From Decorospora gaudefroyi (lineage: Eukaryota > Ascomycota > Dothideomycetes > Pleosporales > Pleosporaceae): a stretch of DNA of 64,000 nt. This document shows, in pieces, positions 21,550 through 32,310 of this stretch. How positions within the stretch are numbered: position 1 is the first letter of the stretch; each line of letters begins with the position of its first letter. A program made the translations under genes and the position numbers. Below the pieces are notes generated by a model that was not told where the DNA came from, did not search any database, and saw only the letters and a list, made by a program, of their open reading frames with translations. The DNA lies in contig ML975245.1 of the NCBI GenBank assembly GCA_010015605.1, positions 1-64,000 on the forward strand. Reading direction: 5' to 3'.

Positions 21550-22683
21550 ATGACTGCCTCAACTCCAGACAACAACCAAGACGAAACTATGCCATCTAAC
21601 CAACCGATGGTATCTTCAACCGATCGTGGTACCGCGCAACACATATAGCAACCCCATTCGGATCAACCCCCTGCGCAGTCTACTCGTCCAGGACCAATGC
21701 GAACCTCCAAGCCCAAGAAGCGCAACTCCTTCCCTTGGTAAAATAACACCGCTGTAACGCGTCACTCAGAGCGCAACCGAACTCCAGTAGCAGCGAGCAA
21801 GGAGCCATCAGCGGAAGACGAACTGGACGCAGCTCTCTCCACACCAGTCATCACCTCATCAACTTCAAAGAAGCCGGCGCCCAAGAAGAAGGCTACAAAG
21901 CCAGTGGATGGCTCACTCAGCGCCGATGAGTATACCGCAGTCGCTCTCATTGAGCAAAACCGCCAACATAATCATCTAGCCATGCTAGAGCAAGCTCGAG
22001 GGTATCAACACCCGAGCGAACCCAGCCCCGAGAGCTCAACGCGTGATTCTCTTGCGCGCGATGTCGACGACGACATGATCAACGCTGCTCTCATCCTCCG
22101 CGGCATGGCGCTCCAAGGATAAGTAACCGTTGGCCCCGATGCTGCGGCCCCGACTTCTCTTGGGCGCCTCGTGCAGAGCTACACCAAGAGCGCAGATGCC
22201 GACGTAGCCATGAATGTCTACATGGCAGATGAGAACCAGCCGACTGCTACTCCTGACTCGACAACAGAGTCTCCTGACCCACCGAAGCAGAACACCACCC
22301 CCCGCCGCTCCACCCGCAACAAGACCCCAAAAGTCCAGCCACCACCAGCAGCCCCCCTACAAGCTCCCTCCACCATCCCCTCCGCCTCCAACGCCTTCAC
22401 ATTCCAGCACGACAGCCCCTCGGGCCTCACATCAAAAGACCTCGACTCACTACTAAAGCCTCCCGCGCGCCCCAAGGCCTTCCCCTCCGATCTAGCGGGG
22501 CAGAAAATGTTCGTTGCAAAGAGCTACAATTGGCTCGGGACTCGTCCGAAGGCTGGGATGGCGGAGGCGGCGGTGCGGGAGGTGGAAGAGAGTGAGGCGG
22601 CGTTTGGACGGGAGGTGGAGATGGTGATGGAGCGGGATGATGTTTGGGATGAGCTTTGGGGAGTGAGGGAGTGGGAGGAGTAG
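21550..22683 (+). pseudogene. Single-frame gene with three internal stops
   Basis: One reading frame runs 378 codons from ATG 21550 to TAG 22681-22683 and is broken only by TAG at 21646-21648, TAA at 21739-21741 and TAA at 22120-22122. Composition is continuous across each stop: a Ser/Thr/Pro-rich start, a basic KKPAPKKKATKP linker, helical DGSLSADEYTAVALIEQNRQ, another basic RRSTRNKTPK patch, then a conserved-looking Trp/Glu-rich end. No intron with matching phase removes any stop. Each stop is one C-to-T step from Gln. The family is unknown; basic patches suggest a nuclear protein. Readthrough or an assembly fault is less likely. Confidence 0.7.
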
Positions 22684-23260
22684 GGGGTGACGAAGCACGG
22701 GTTGGTGACGAAACGCTCGATACTGCGGTGTGTTGGGGGTGGGGATGTTTGGCCAATCTCTGTGAGCGGAGTTGGTTGCATGTATGGTTTTTCCTTTTTT
22801 ATGTTGTTTGTCGTCGACTAGCAATGCAATTTTGCCTTGAATCGTTTTTTTATATGCGTCTTTGGCGTGAGTGGCCTTTGTCAAAATTTTTAAGAGTATA
22901 GAATGAGGATATAGGGTGGTCCACAAGAGATAACTCACCTAGGCTATGTTGGGATTATATAAAGACCCCTCTCACAAACTTTGTTAACAGTGAGTAAAGC
23001 TGCGCCATACCAACCATCAAGCGATAATCAGAGACAAACATGGTCGAATTCCGGGGATCCTGGGTGGTGTGTAGCTAGAGAAACAAGCAGTAAGAGACGA
23101 GAGACGACGAGACGAATGCGAATGCAAAGGCGAAGGCGAGTGAGTAATTAGCGTCCTTGCAGAAACGACAGCGTAGTGAATATATCTCGAAGCGGCGCTC
23201 ACACTCGTACTATCAAAGTTGAACCGACAACAGACCATCTCGACCGAAGCGACGAATACC
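22684..23260. other. Intergenic, convergent 3' ends
   Basis: 3' flanks of the + strand pseudogene and the minus-strand transporter. Contains the string GAATTCCGGGGATCC near 23046, which looks like a polylinker but sits in continuous genomic sequence. Confidence 0.5.
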
Positions 23261-25096
23261 CTAAGCCGCGCGCTCAACCGTAGTCGTCTCCCCCTTCCCA
23301 TGCTCCGTAGTAGTCCCATCATCAAGATGACCACCGTGGAGCGTCTTCTCCACCGCCCTATTCGCCTCATCGGCATACGACTTGTCCTCGAACACTGCAC
23401 CATCATTAGTATTCTTCCGCTCAGTACGTCGCGCCGGGTCCACTTACAGAACGCCAGTTCCTCCAAGGTGCGGTTGTACGTCTCGGGGTATATGAAGTAC
23501 ACAAAAGTGAATTCGAAGGTGATCCATCCGCAGTAGATAGCAAAGAAGCGCCACTGGATGGCTTCCAAAGCTATGGGGTTCACATAGATGCTAAAGAAGC
23601 CCGCCAGCTTTCCAAAGATTTGCTCAATGCCGATGCCCATGGTACGCTGTGCGTACGGGAACAGTTCGACGAGGTAGGTGTAGGTAAGCGAGTTGTTGCC
23701 GATGTTGTAGCAGGGCGAGTACGCAAAGTAGAAGAAGAGGGAGGCAATCTGTGCCGATTTGTTGGTTTGGCCTTGGGAATCCGCGAGTTGCAGACGCTGG
23801 AAACAGATGGTCATGGCCATGAAGACCATGGTCATGGACCCGGACGAAAGCATAAACATCCATCGTCGGCGGAAACGAGTGACGACGAGGGCGATGATGA
23901 CGGCGTTGGCGAGACTCCAGCACTGGTTCGCGATGTTGATGCGGGTCTTGGCGTACGTGGTGGTGTAGCCCATCATGATGAAAAGTAGATTTTGGTAGTA
24001 GGATAGCAGTGTGTTGCCACTCATTTGCGTGAAGAGACCGAGGAAACAGGCGATCAGCACACGGCGGCGCATACCGGGCGTGCGCACCATGTCCAGCCAG
24101 GATTCTTTGGAGTGCTCGAGTTCGATTTTGATGGTGGATCGGATTTGGGCCATTTCAGCTTGTACGAGTACGGAGCTCGCATCACCTTCCGCATGGTACT
24201 TTGTTAAAACTGCGTAGGCCTCGTCATCGCGGTCCTTGCTGACGAGCCAACGTGGGCTCTCAGGTAAGAGACTGTGGCTATTAGCGTCTTGCGGCTTATC
24301 TGATGAGGGGACGCGTACAAGACGGTACTGATTTGGAGGAGTGAGGGGCAGATTTGCAACAGAGAAGGTAGACGCCAGCTCCAGTCTCCAGCAATGCGTG
24401 ATGTCCGGATTGCAATGGCAGCCGCAACAATAGATCCAACAAAGTAGGAAGCATTGAATAGCGACGTCATAAAGGGTCGTTCCTTGGGGTAGGCCAGCTC
24501 TCCAATCAGAGAAGAGCCAGAGACGATGGCAAATAAAATACCAAAACCGAGCAGCATACGCGCGATAATGTACATAGCAACTGTAGAACTTGTGAGTAAG
24601 TTCGTCGCGTGATAGGAACAGGGTATTGAACGCACTGTGTTGGGAAAATCCCTGCAAGAGAGCTCCGACGACCATGATCACTGAGCCAATGAAGATGGAC
24701 ATACGCCTGCCAAACTTCTGGCTTACCCATGGGGCAAAGGGCACAGCGAGGATGGAACCGAGTTGGTAGCAAGCCGACATGAAACCGATAATCTTGGGAT
24801 CGATGCCGGGCTCATTTTCATCTGTCATGTAGCCTTCTCCGAAGTCTGCAATAATTAGCTGAAACTACAGACAGTCGAACAGCGAGTCCCCTACATGTAT
24901 TGAAGGCGGTTGAGAACTGTAGCGTGCCGATAAGCTGAGAGTCGAAGCCGGAGGTGATTTCGACACCCATGCAACAGCAGAAGAGCCAGATGTACATGAC
25001 GCGGAGGTTCTTTTTTTTCCACCATCGCACCTTGTCCTGCTCCACCATGCGAGTGATGATGGGATCACCCGCGCTGCCATGTTGTTTGATAGCCAT
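23261..25096 (-). CDS. MFS sugar transporter, five exons
   Basis: Exons (minus) 25096-24895, 24845-24636, 24580-24319, 24277-23448 and 23394-23261 join with matching phases to 545 residues, normal for the sugar-porter family (TC 2.A.1.1). Visible signatures: GVEITSGFDSQLIGTLQ in helix 1, QKFGRRMSIFIGS (the G-R-K/R-x loop 2-3 motif), PESPRWLVSKDR after helix 6, and PETYNRTLEELAF after helix 12, with about twelve hydrophobic helices. Intron 3 uses a GTACGC donor; that choice restores VFHSLLPESPRW. The protein should carry a hexose, disaccharide (lactose-permease type) or related polyol across the plasma membrane by proton symport; the substrate cannot be fixed from sequence. No lesions. Confidence 0.9.
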
Positions 25097-26970
25097 GATG
25101 ACGATGTCCGAAGCGCTGGCGGCTGATTAATGTCTGAGAGAATTAGGGGAGTTAGTCTTTATACACACGGATCTTCTTGTAAATTCACCACCCCAGTCTT
25201 CTACCCCAGATGTCCCACTGGCTGAGGCGGAGATGGTAACCGCAATACCGAATCAATTACTGATATTGGACAAGCTTCTGGGCGGGTTCGACTGCAGGAC
25301 TTGGCGGCCGGTTAAATTGCGTATAATCCTCCAATTACCGGGTGGTGATCTTACCAAACAACGCTGAAAGCAGTTCGTGCACAGGCGTCCCGCTCCGCAA
25401 ACGTAACTTCAACCCTCTCTTTAACCTGTTCAACAGCGCGATTGAACTTAGTGCATGTATGTTGCATCTTGAAGTTGCAGCTGTATGGTTAGTGGGGCAG
25501 TGCCTACTCGTGCAGTACCGGTCAGCATCCGTAGTTCCGACAGCCTGGATAACAGGGAAGGTATTGCAGCATTTCATTTACGACCGGAGTTGGTAGGGGC
25601 CAAAAAACGAGTAGCCATGTCAAGAACGGCATCTTATAGGCGTATCTTCACACATCATAATCATGGTTATATCTTCACACCCCAGCCCTAGTATTTTCGC
25701 GTAGTTTTTGGAAGGGTCCAGTAATTGATACATGGTCAATCTTACTCGACATGTTCTTTGGGATCGAACTTCGGCCAGATGGAATGTAAGACTGTTGGAG
25801 GACTGTCAACGTTCATCAAGAATACATAACAGCACGCCTAAAAGGGTCTCAATGTGATCTAGCGAGTCGCGTGACCTTTCGCGACCGTTGACGCTAGTAT
25901 TCGGTGATGGCGGGGATCGCGTGTGTGCGGCAATTGGGTGCGATATGGATGCCGAAGCGACGAGCGGGGTTACAGTTCCACGTACTCCGTGCATGTACAC
26001 AATACGCAGCACCGTACATCCGCTCCTGAGAGTCAGTGTTTTGTGCCCCTGAGAACTCCAACATTAACTGGGAAAACTGACCAAGGCGCGTCCTTGCTGC
26101 TTGCACATGCTTGCGCTGTGGTCAAGATAACCAATGTGCAGAATTGCTCCGAATGATCCATACTACAACAAGCTAGCCGCCACTGCAGGGCGATTGCCAA
26201 GTACCCGTTCTCAGCCGCCTTCTATCTGTGGTGGTGGCATGACGAGGGTACGCGAGCAGCCAGACGCGGTTAGATTACTAGCCAAGCGGTATCGTTGGGA
26301 GTAGATACGAGGGATCTGCGGTCTAACTGTCTGTTCTGAGCGACATTGGCAACGTCCGCGTCTGTCTTGGAAAATGGGCTGGGGGGTCATGGTAGGCCTT
26401 ACACAGGATTCGAGCGGTTTGATCGACGAGTCGGGAGGAGATGACCCGAACCCACTCGTACCTACCTACAGGCAGCGCAGTTTCGATAAGTACACCTACT
26501 CGGCACGCGACGACGCGCCTCAGCGGGCTCGCCATGTCACCATCGCCCCGAAAATGCCGGTGCGTTCACATGTTGCGCAATCGCAGCATGCAACGCTAAC
26601 GCGGCGGAAATGCAGCCGGTTGGAAAAATGTGTAAGGACACAGCAGAACGAAAGAGATTCGTAAGAAAGTGGGGGTGCCAAGCATCGCAGTTTCCTCTTT
26701 GATGGGTCAGTCGGAAACTTCAAAACAATCGACAACGGCAAAGAGCATCTGGGGATATTGAATGACATTATCGTTAAAGCCTACCCACCGCAGGAGAGTC
26801 GGGAGAAATTACCAGAGCGAACCGGTACCTCCGCCTGAAACACCAACACCAACGCCGCGCTGAAACTTCCAATCTGACCATGGGGGTCTGAGGATAGAGA
26901 AAAGAATTTGGTATCATGAGGTGTTGCGCGACACTACCAAAGTTCATTATGCGCCGTCGATACGAATCGT
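25097..26970. other. Intergenic region, 1.9 kb
   Basis: Upstream flank of the transporter and 3' flank of the MARVEL-type gene. ORFs at 25342-25596 and 26374-26664 show no domain or start context. No repeat matched elsewhere in the window. Confidence 0.5.
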
Positions 26971-27521
26971 TTAGACGCCTGCCATATTCGGGCCCGTAGC
27001 ATCACTTCTCGGAGAGCCGCGCGCCGCAAGCCCAAGCGTAGCCACGAACGTCACCCTATCACCCGTTAGATCCTCGTCAAAACACCTCTGGACCAGTTGA
27101 ACATACCAAGTCAGCGCCGAGAAAACGATGGCAGTAATGCCGCAGTTGTAGAAAGTGCCACGCCCCGCCCACCACTGATCGGCCCAGTACGTAGCGACAG
27201 CAACGAACGCGGCAAACCAGAACAGCATCGTCAAGGCCTCGACGCCCATGATGGCGAACTTGTGGGCTGCGCGCGGGAAGCGACTAGGTGCGAGGGTGAG
27301 GTAGATGAGTACGAGCAGGGTCCAGATAGATGTGAAGAGCATAAAGTCGACGCTGGCGGGCGACCAGTTAACATATTCGCTGACGACTGGGAGCTTTGTT
27401 AGTAGAAACACAGCAAGAGTTGAGAGAAGTGGCACGAACTGAATGCGGTTAGGCCAAGGACGATGATGGAGAAGACGACCTGCACGCCGCGCAAGCTGAG
27501 GACCATGGCGGGAGACACCAT
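26971..27521 (-). CDS. MARVEL-type four-helix membrane protein
   Basis: Exons (minus) 27521-27440 and 27386-26971 give 165 residues. The intron starts GTTCGT and ends CTCCCAG with a CTAAC branch point; an earlier AG would break the frame. Four membrane segments are visible: VVFSIIVLGLTAF, MLFTSIWTLLVLIYLTL, ALTMLFWFAAFVAVATY and CGITAIVFSALTWYVQLV. Short loops include WADQWWAG, typical of fungal MARVEL proteins linked to plasma-membrane domains. The small size and early intron fit the family. Role inferred only by family; the C-terminal ~35 residues are polar and cytosolic. Confidence 0.8.
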
Positions 27522-28506
27522 TTTCGATAGACGGTATGCGGGAGACGTATGCAGGGTCTGCGGTACGGATCGAGTGTAGGTACAGGTGTGAGGTTCGGTA
27601 CCGAAGGATGATTGTCTGGTGGAGTTGAGGTTTGGAGACGTGGTGAGAGAGAGAGAACGGACAGCGGCTGCGACAGGGAGCTCCTTTGTATGAAGATGCT
27701 CAACGTGAAGGAATGATGCTGCCATGCTGCCACTTCTTGCTTTGTGGCATAGGAAATGACGTCGAAACCGTCATGCGCCACACGTAACGCGCGGTGATTG
27801 GTTAGCGTGCTTCGTTAGCGCGTCGAATGATGCGACCGGTTGCACCAGCTTTCTCTTTGTGCTGCCCTTGTCGTCGCTTTTGCAATTTATTTCGAATGTC
27901 CTTTCATTTTGCTTCCGTTGCGATTGCGAGCGCTTATTTTTGGATGTGTTGGCGACATTGTTTCGAACTGGTCGCCCTACGCTGGGTGTTTCGTGATCGT
28001 CTGTTTAGGCAAGTGTGGCGGTGCGCGTTTCATTTTTAGGGCTGCGGAGGGTGACGACGCTCCAAGACGCCGAGGGGCGCACGGCATTCCACGACTTTCC
28101 ACCGTGTGATAGTTGGTTATTGGCGACGTACGGCCCACTGCACGTCATGGACCTTTGCTGGAGCTGTTGCAGCTATCCAATCTGGCTTTGAAAACTTCGA
28201 AAAAAGTATCAGGTTGGTAAAGAGTCTCACATACCCCAAGACATGGATGGTTGGTATAGGACGCAGCAAGCTGTGATGGACGATCATTTCCGGCTCATCA
28301 CATCTTCTCCTGTCTGTTTCCCATACATGGATATAATGACAACGGACATTCTCGGGTTACTTCATAGCAGCGCAGGACTACCCACTGTGACACCTTGCGA
28401 GAATATAAGCGCGAACAACCGTCCACTCCACCAGCCAGCTGGGAAACATCAGCTACTTATCTCGAAATAGGGCATCGCCGCCGTCTTAGCCGTCCCTGCC
28501 ACCCAT
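27522..28506. other. Intergenic, left edge of the accessory island
   Basis: About 1 kb between the MARVEL-type gene and the P450 fragment. No supported gene. Confidence 0.45.
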
Positions 28507-29071
28507 CTGGACTTTCGGATAACGGTGCCACAATCTCGAGGATAGCTTCCTTCATATTTAGCGAGTGCCATTCTTTACTCGGTCAGCCTGGGAGGGTGAT
28601 TGTTGAACCTCGGAGCCCATGCCTACGTACCTGTATTATCCGTCCACTGGTCGCGGAACGTGAGTGTCGCCTCGGCTGAAATATCTTTGGTAACAAGGCC
28701 TTGCCAGATACACATCAGTCAGTCTTACGCCCATTCACACGAAATGATTGCAGCTTACCAAGAGATGGGTTAAGCTTCTTTGTCAAGACCTCCTTTGCCA
28801 TGTCGTTCAGGCCATTGTGCGGACTAAAGTTGATAAAGGCGGGCATGTGCCCCAGAAAGTCCTAATTACTTCCATCATCAGCTCCTCGCATCGCTTTTGT
28901 GGCCGTCGGATAACAGCTTACCTCTGCTAGAAGGTGAGTGAAGCTGAAGCGATCGTCGTTCCGAATCTCGCTTGAACATTCGGGTGCCAAGACCACCACT
29001 TGCGCGTTGGCTGTCTGTATCCGGAAGGCCTTGGAGCCAGGAGGACTATAGGAGCAAAGGAATAAGCTCAA
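28507..29071 (-). pseudogene. Cytochrome P450 N-terminal fragment
   Basis: Four exon pieces read on the minus strand: 29071-28922, 28861-28759, 28699-28631 and 28572 to about 28510, with GT-AG introns and correct phases. Together they give the N-terminal third of a fungal P450: FRIQTANAQVVVLAPECSSE, IRNDDRFSFTHLLAE, HMPAFINFSPHNG, LTKKLNPSLG, FRDQWTDN and MKEAILEIVAPLS. After VAPLS the family sequence stops and an unrelated tail follows. The membrane anchor at the 5' end and the I-helix, ExxR and heme-Cys region are all absent. A pogo-type transposon relic lies beside the 5' break. Catalytically dead; probably once part of the nearby polyketide cluster. Confidence 0.8.
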
Positions 29072-29082
29072 AGGAATAAGCT
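29055..29082. repeat. 14-bp tandem duplication at the P450 break
   Basis: AAAGGAATAAGCTC occurs twice in tandem exactly where P450 similarity ends, possibly a footprint of rearrangement. Confidence 0.5.
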
Positions 29083-29129
29083 CAGCTCAGCCCATCGTTT
29101 ACAATTGATACTGTGATAGACTAGAGTAA

Positions 29130-30200
29130 CTCACCGTCGGCACCAAGGGAAAACGCGTTCTAATGCAGACGAGGCACAACAACGGATGCATCTCACCCAA
29201 CAACAGGAATCAGACTTGTAAAGTATATACAAGGCTTAACTGGGCCTGGGCTTGCACCTAGGCGAGCTATATTAAAGAATACTGTCTCTACGCTGACGAA
29301 GTGGGAGGTTTCTGATGCGTGGGTTCAGCGGTTTCTACGAAGACATCCCGACGCTCTTACCTCGCAATACACCACCGGAATCGATCGCAATCGTCACCAG
29401 GCTGACACTGAGGATAACTATCAATCGTATTTCAATCTCCTCTCCTCGAAAATCCAAGAGTATAACGTTGACGCGCGCCACATTTATAATATGGACGAGA
29501 AGGGCTTCCTTATTGGCATCACTTCTAGGTCAAAACGCGTGTTTTCAAAACAACTTTGGGAGCAAAAGAAGGTGACAGAAGCCTTGCAAGATTGATTACG
29601 AGAGTGGATAACAATTTTGGTATGTATTTGTGCGGATGGGAGCTCAATAGACCCAGGTGTGATCTTCAAGGGAAAGGAAGGATTTCGCGACGCCTGGTTA
29701 CGCGACGTAGAGGCGGGAAAACACTAGGTTTTTTTACTACAAGCCTATCGGGCTGGTCGAATAACGATATAGGACTTGCCTGGCTTGAACAGGTCTTTGA
29801 TCGCTGTACGAAGGCCAAGGCGCGGTTGAGTTATCGCATCCTCATCCTTGACGGCCATGGCAGCCAGGTCACCCGCGATTTTATCGATTATTGCGACGCC
29901 AACAAGATCCTTTTGATGGTGTTTCCACCTCACTCAACCCACAGCCTCCAGCCGCTCGACGTTGTGCTGTTCTCGCCTCTCTCGACTGCCTACTCGGCCG
30001 AGCTCGAGAAGTACCTCCACCGCAGCCAAGGGCTGATTCCTATGAACAAAAGCGACTTTTTCCCATTGTTTTGGGCCGCCTACAACACCTCGTTCACGCG
30101 CATCAATATACTTAAGACGTTTGAAGCTACAGGCGTTTGTAAAGCTCGCAGATAATAGCCAACTGGTGTTTTCGGAACGCTTCCGTTATTGATACCAGAA
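29130..30200 (+). mobile_element. Fot1/pogo-type transposon relic
   Basis: The + strand encodes a broken Tc1/mariner-superfamily transposase of the pogo/Fot1 group. Recognisable in order: a helix-turn-helix-like start with ADEAQQRMHLTQQQE, WVQRFLRRHPDALTSQYT, the first catalytic block IYNMDEKGFLIGI, CADGSSIDPGVIFKGKEG, the second block ILILDGHGSQVT, and PPHSTHSLQPLDVVLFSPL with the third Asp. The frame carries stops after LQD and AGKH, a one-base shift at the T-run near 29728, and further stops at the 5' end, so it is dead. Terminal repeats were not found; borders are approximate. The best surviving ORF is 29556-30155. Confidence 0.85.
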
Positions 30201-30855
30201 ACCCGCCAAGGTGATGGGATTGGCACCTCTGCACTACGGAGATGAGCTATTGTTGCACGCGGGAGACGAGATACCTTCCACCAGCCGGACTCAACATATG
30301 TTTCCAATGGATTGGCAGCAATAGCCGATCCGTAGCAACAATAGCCGTTGTCTTTCTAGAAACGTCTTACTTAGACAAGGTTCTTAGCGACGCCGCTACC
30401 ATCCCTTACATAAGGGCGGACAACCGATAAGCTATCCCTAATACATTGTTCTTCTAGTCCAAGCGATTCTATCGCTGCAAGCGCAACCTTGATTGGATTT
30501 TCATTGGTGGAGTTATCGCGTGCTGAAGTTAAGGTCTTGTAATAGTACCTAGGTGGCTCGCTTCGCCATCTGGCTCGCTGCGCGGTTAAGCTTGGTAAGC
30601 ATGTTTTTTTGGGAGGGTCAGACCATCTGTGTGAATACCCGAAGGTCCGAAATTTGGTTCAGGAGTCACAACCGTGCGCGAGCTTGATTTGTAAGGCAGG
30701 TAGATTCCCGCATCCACACCTCGCTGCAGGATAAGAGGTATTTAAATCTGTTTTCTTGTCCATTCTGCTAGACCTTAGCTAGTGGCAAGAGTGATCCTCT
30801 ACACTCTTTCATTTGCCAGTCTCTCGTGTTCAGAATCATTCCAGAATCAGCAACC
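30201..30855. other. Intergenic, FMN-reductase promoter
   Basis: No gene seen. The region runs from the transposon 3' flank to the reductase leader and includes TATTTAAAT near 30739. Confidence 0.4.
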
Positions 30856-31452
30856 ATGTCCAAAATCGCTCTTATCACCGGCAGCACCCGCAACCCCCGT
30901 GTGGGAACCGACGTTGCAGATTGGGTTTTCGAGGTGATCAAGTCACGCCCGGAAGACAAGCTACAGGTCCAACCTCTGTCCATCGCCGACTTCAACCTGC
31001 CAATCTATGATGAGCCCGTCATGCCCGCCATGGTCCCGGCCATGCAGCAGTTCACCAAGGAGCACTCCAAGAAATGGAGCGAGGCCATCATCTCTTTCCA
31101 GGGCTACGTCTTCGTCATCCCCGAGTACAACGGCAGCATGTCGGGGGCCACCAAGAACGCCATCGACTACCTATACAACGAGTGGCCCGGGAAGCCCGTG
31201 GCCATCATCAGCTACGGCACGCAGGGCGGGGAGCGCGCCAACAAGCACCTCAGCGAGAGCCTGGAGCTGGTCATGAAGATGAAAGTCGCCCCGACCAAGG
31301 TCAAGCTCCCCTTCGCCCCGGGCAACGACGTGATGACCGCCATCAACGACGGCAAATTGGGCGACGACACCCGGAAGGCGTGGACTGAGGCCGGAGCGAA
31401 GGATCAGATCCTCAAGGCTTTCGGGGAAGTCAAGGACATTCTAGAGCAGTAG
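30856..31452 (+). CDS. NADPH-dependent FMN reductase-like flavoprotein
   Basis: Intact single-exon gene, 198 residues, the normal size of the FMN_red family (flavodoxin-like fold). Key segments: IALITGSTRNPRVGTDVADW with the FMN-phosphate loop GSTR (residues ~9-12), and VFVIPEYNGSMSGATKNAID (residues ~90-110), the family signature around the flavin ring. IISYGTQGGERAN forms a later flavin-contact strand. Such enzymes reduce quinones, azo dyes or FMN with NAD(P)H; in fungal clusters they often act as tailoring reductases. Codon use is strongly G/C-ending, unlike the decayed neighbours. It is the only undamaged gene among the PKS and P450 relics, so a cluster origin is plausible but unproved. 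Confidence 0.88.
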   Translation: MSKIALITGSTRNPRVGTDVADWVFEVIKSRPEDKLQVQPLSIADFNLPIYDEPVMPAMVPAMQQFTKEHSKKWSEAIISFQGYVFVIPEYNGSMSGATKNAIDYLYNEWPGKPVAIISYGTQGGERANKHLSESLELVMKMKVAPTKVKLPFAPGNDVMTAINDGKLGDDTRKAWTEAGAKDQILKAFGEVKDILEQ

Positions 31453-31713
31453 GAATCGGAAGGAGCAGTTGCAAACCAACACAACACCTACCTAGATATG
31501 CTAGGTTCGGCCTCACCAATGAAGATGAAGTTTTATACATGATTTGAAGACAGCTTGATTCTTGTAGAGCATCTAGATCCCGCAAGCGGCCCCGGAGAAA
31601 GAATGTCGTGAATTTCTTCCATTCTTGTTCAAGTACCTGATATTCTACCGCGCTTTCATACTGTTTATGCGCCAGCATTGATGACTGCCTCCGAACTCTC
31701 ATCGTTGACCTCT

Positions 31714-32310
31714 TTAATGAGGCCCAGTCTTTCGAGCCAGCACTGCTTCTCTCCATGCCCATCCCAAGACCAATACAGTGCCAGGCCCAAACATCACAAG
31801 CATGCCGCCGAGTGCCTCAAGAACCTTGAACCAACCTGCCTTGAGTCGTCCAGTACTTTTCAGGTCCCATAAATGGAGAAGGGCCCAGAAAAGCCCGCTC
31901 CTTAGCACAAGTGCATGATGACGTTGAATGAGTTTCTCCGGCCTGATCGCTTCCAGAAGCAAGCTGGAGGGTCCTTGCCGTAGCCGAGCTACGATGAACA
32001 GAATGTTGCTTAGACCCCACGGTGACAGGGCCGAGAAGTAGACATGTGTTATGCCACTGAAGATGCCACTAAAGGCAATAGGATACAAGCAGGTATGTCA
32101 TATCAGCACGAGGATTTTGAACCCGGTCGGTGGAGGTAGTGTTGGTGAGAAACGAGGCGAACAGATGGTGGAAGACAGCCGTGCAGGCAGGTAGTAAATA
32201 CCAGTGGGCATACACAGCATAGTTCTGCTGCCACTGGGATACCACGCCATAGGCTATGAGGAGAAAGTAGCCCATTCCGGTCGCCGCGGACCATAGGGTT
32301 CGAATCTTAC
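31714..32310 (-). pseudogene. 3' part of a polytopic membrane protein joined to PKS
   Basis: Downstream of the PKS AT fragment the minus strand encodes hydrophobic segments: MGYFLLIAYGVVSQWQ, YLLPACTAVFHHLFASFL, then after a frame change near 32088-32075 GIFSGITHVYFSALSPWG, SGLFWALLHLWDLKSTG and EALGGMLVMFGPGTVLVLGW, ending at the stop at 31714. This is the C-terminal part of a membrane protein with at least five helices; the 5' part is missing. It reads in frame from the PKS piece across GGTAAGATTCG near 32310, a donor-like site, suggesting the break fell in an intron. Small integral membrane proteins are common in fungal polyketide clusters; the exact family is not recognised. Confidence 0.55.

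Noticed and set aside
23041..23060. GAATTCCGGGGATCC, resembling a cloning polylinker
   Set aside because: Flanks are continuous genomic sequence with the transporter 3' end; chance is sufficient.
26374..26664. 96-codon ORF
   Set aside because: No domain, no promoter feature, overlaps an antisense ORF of equal size.
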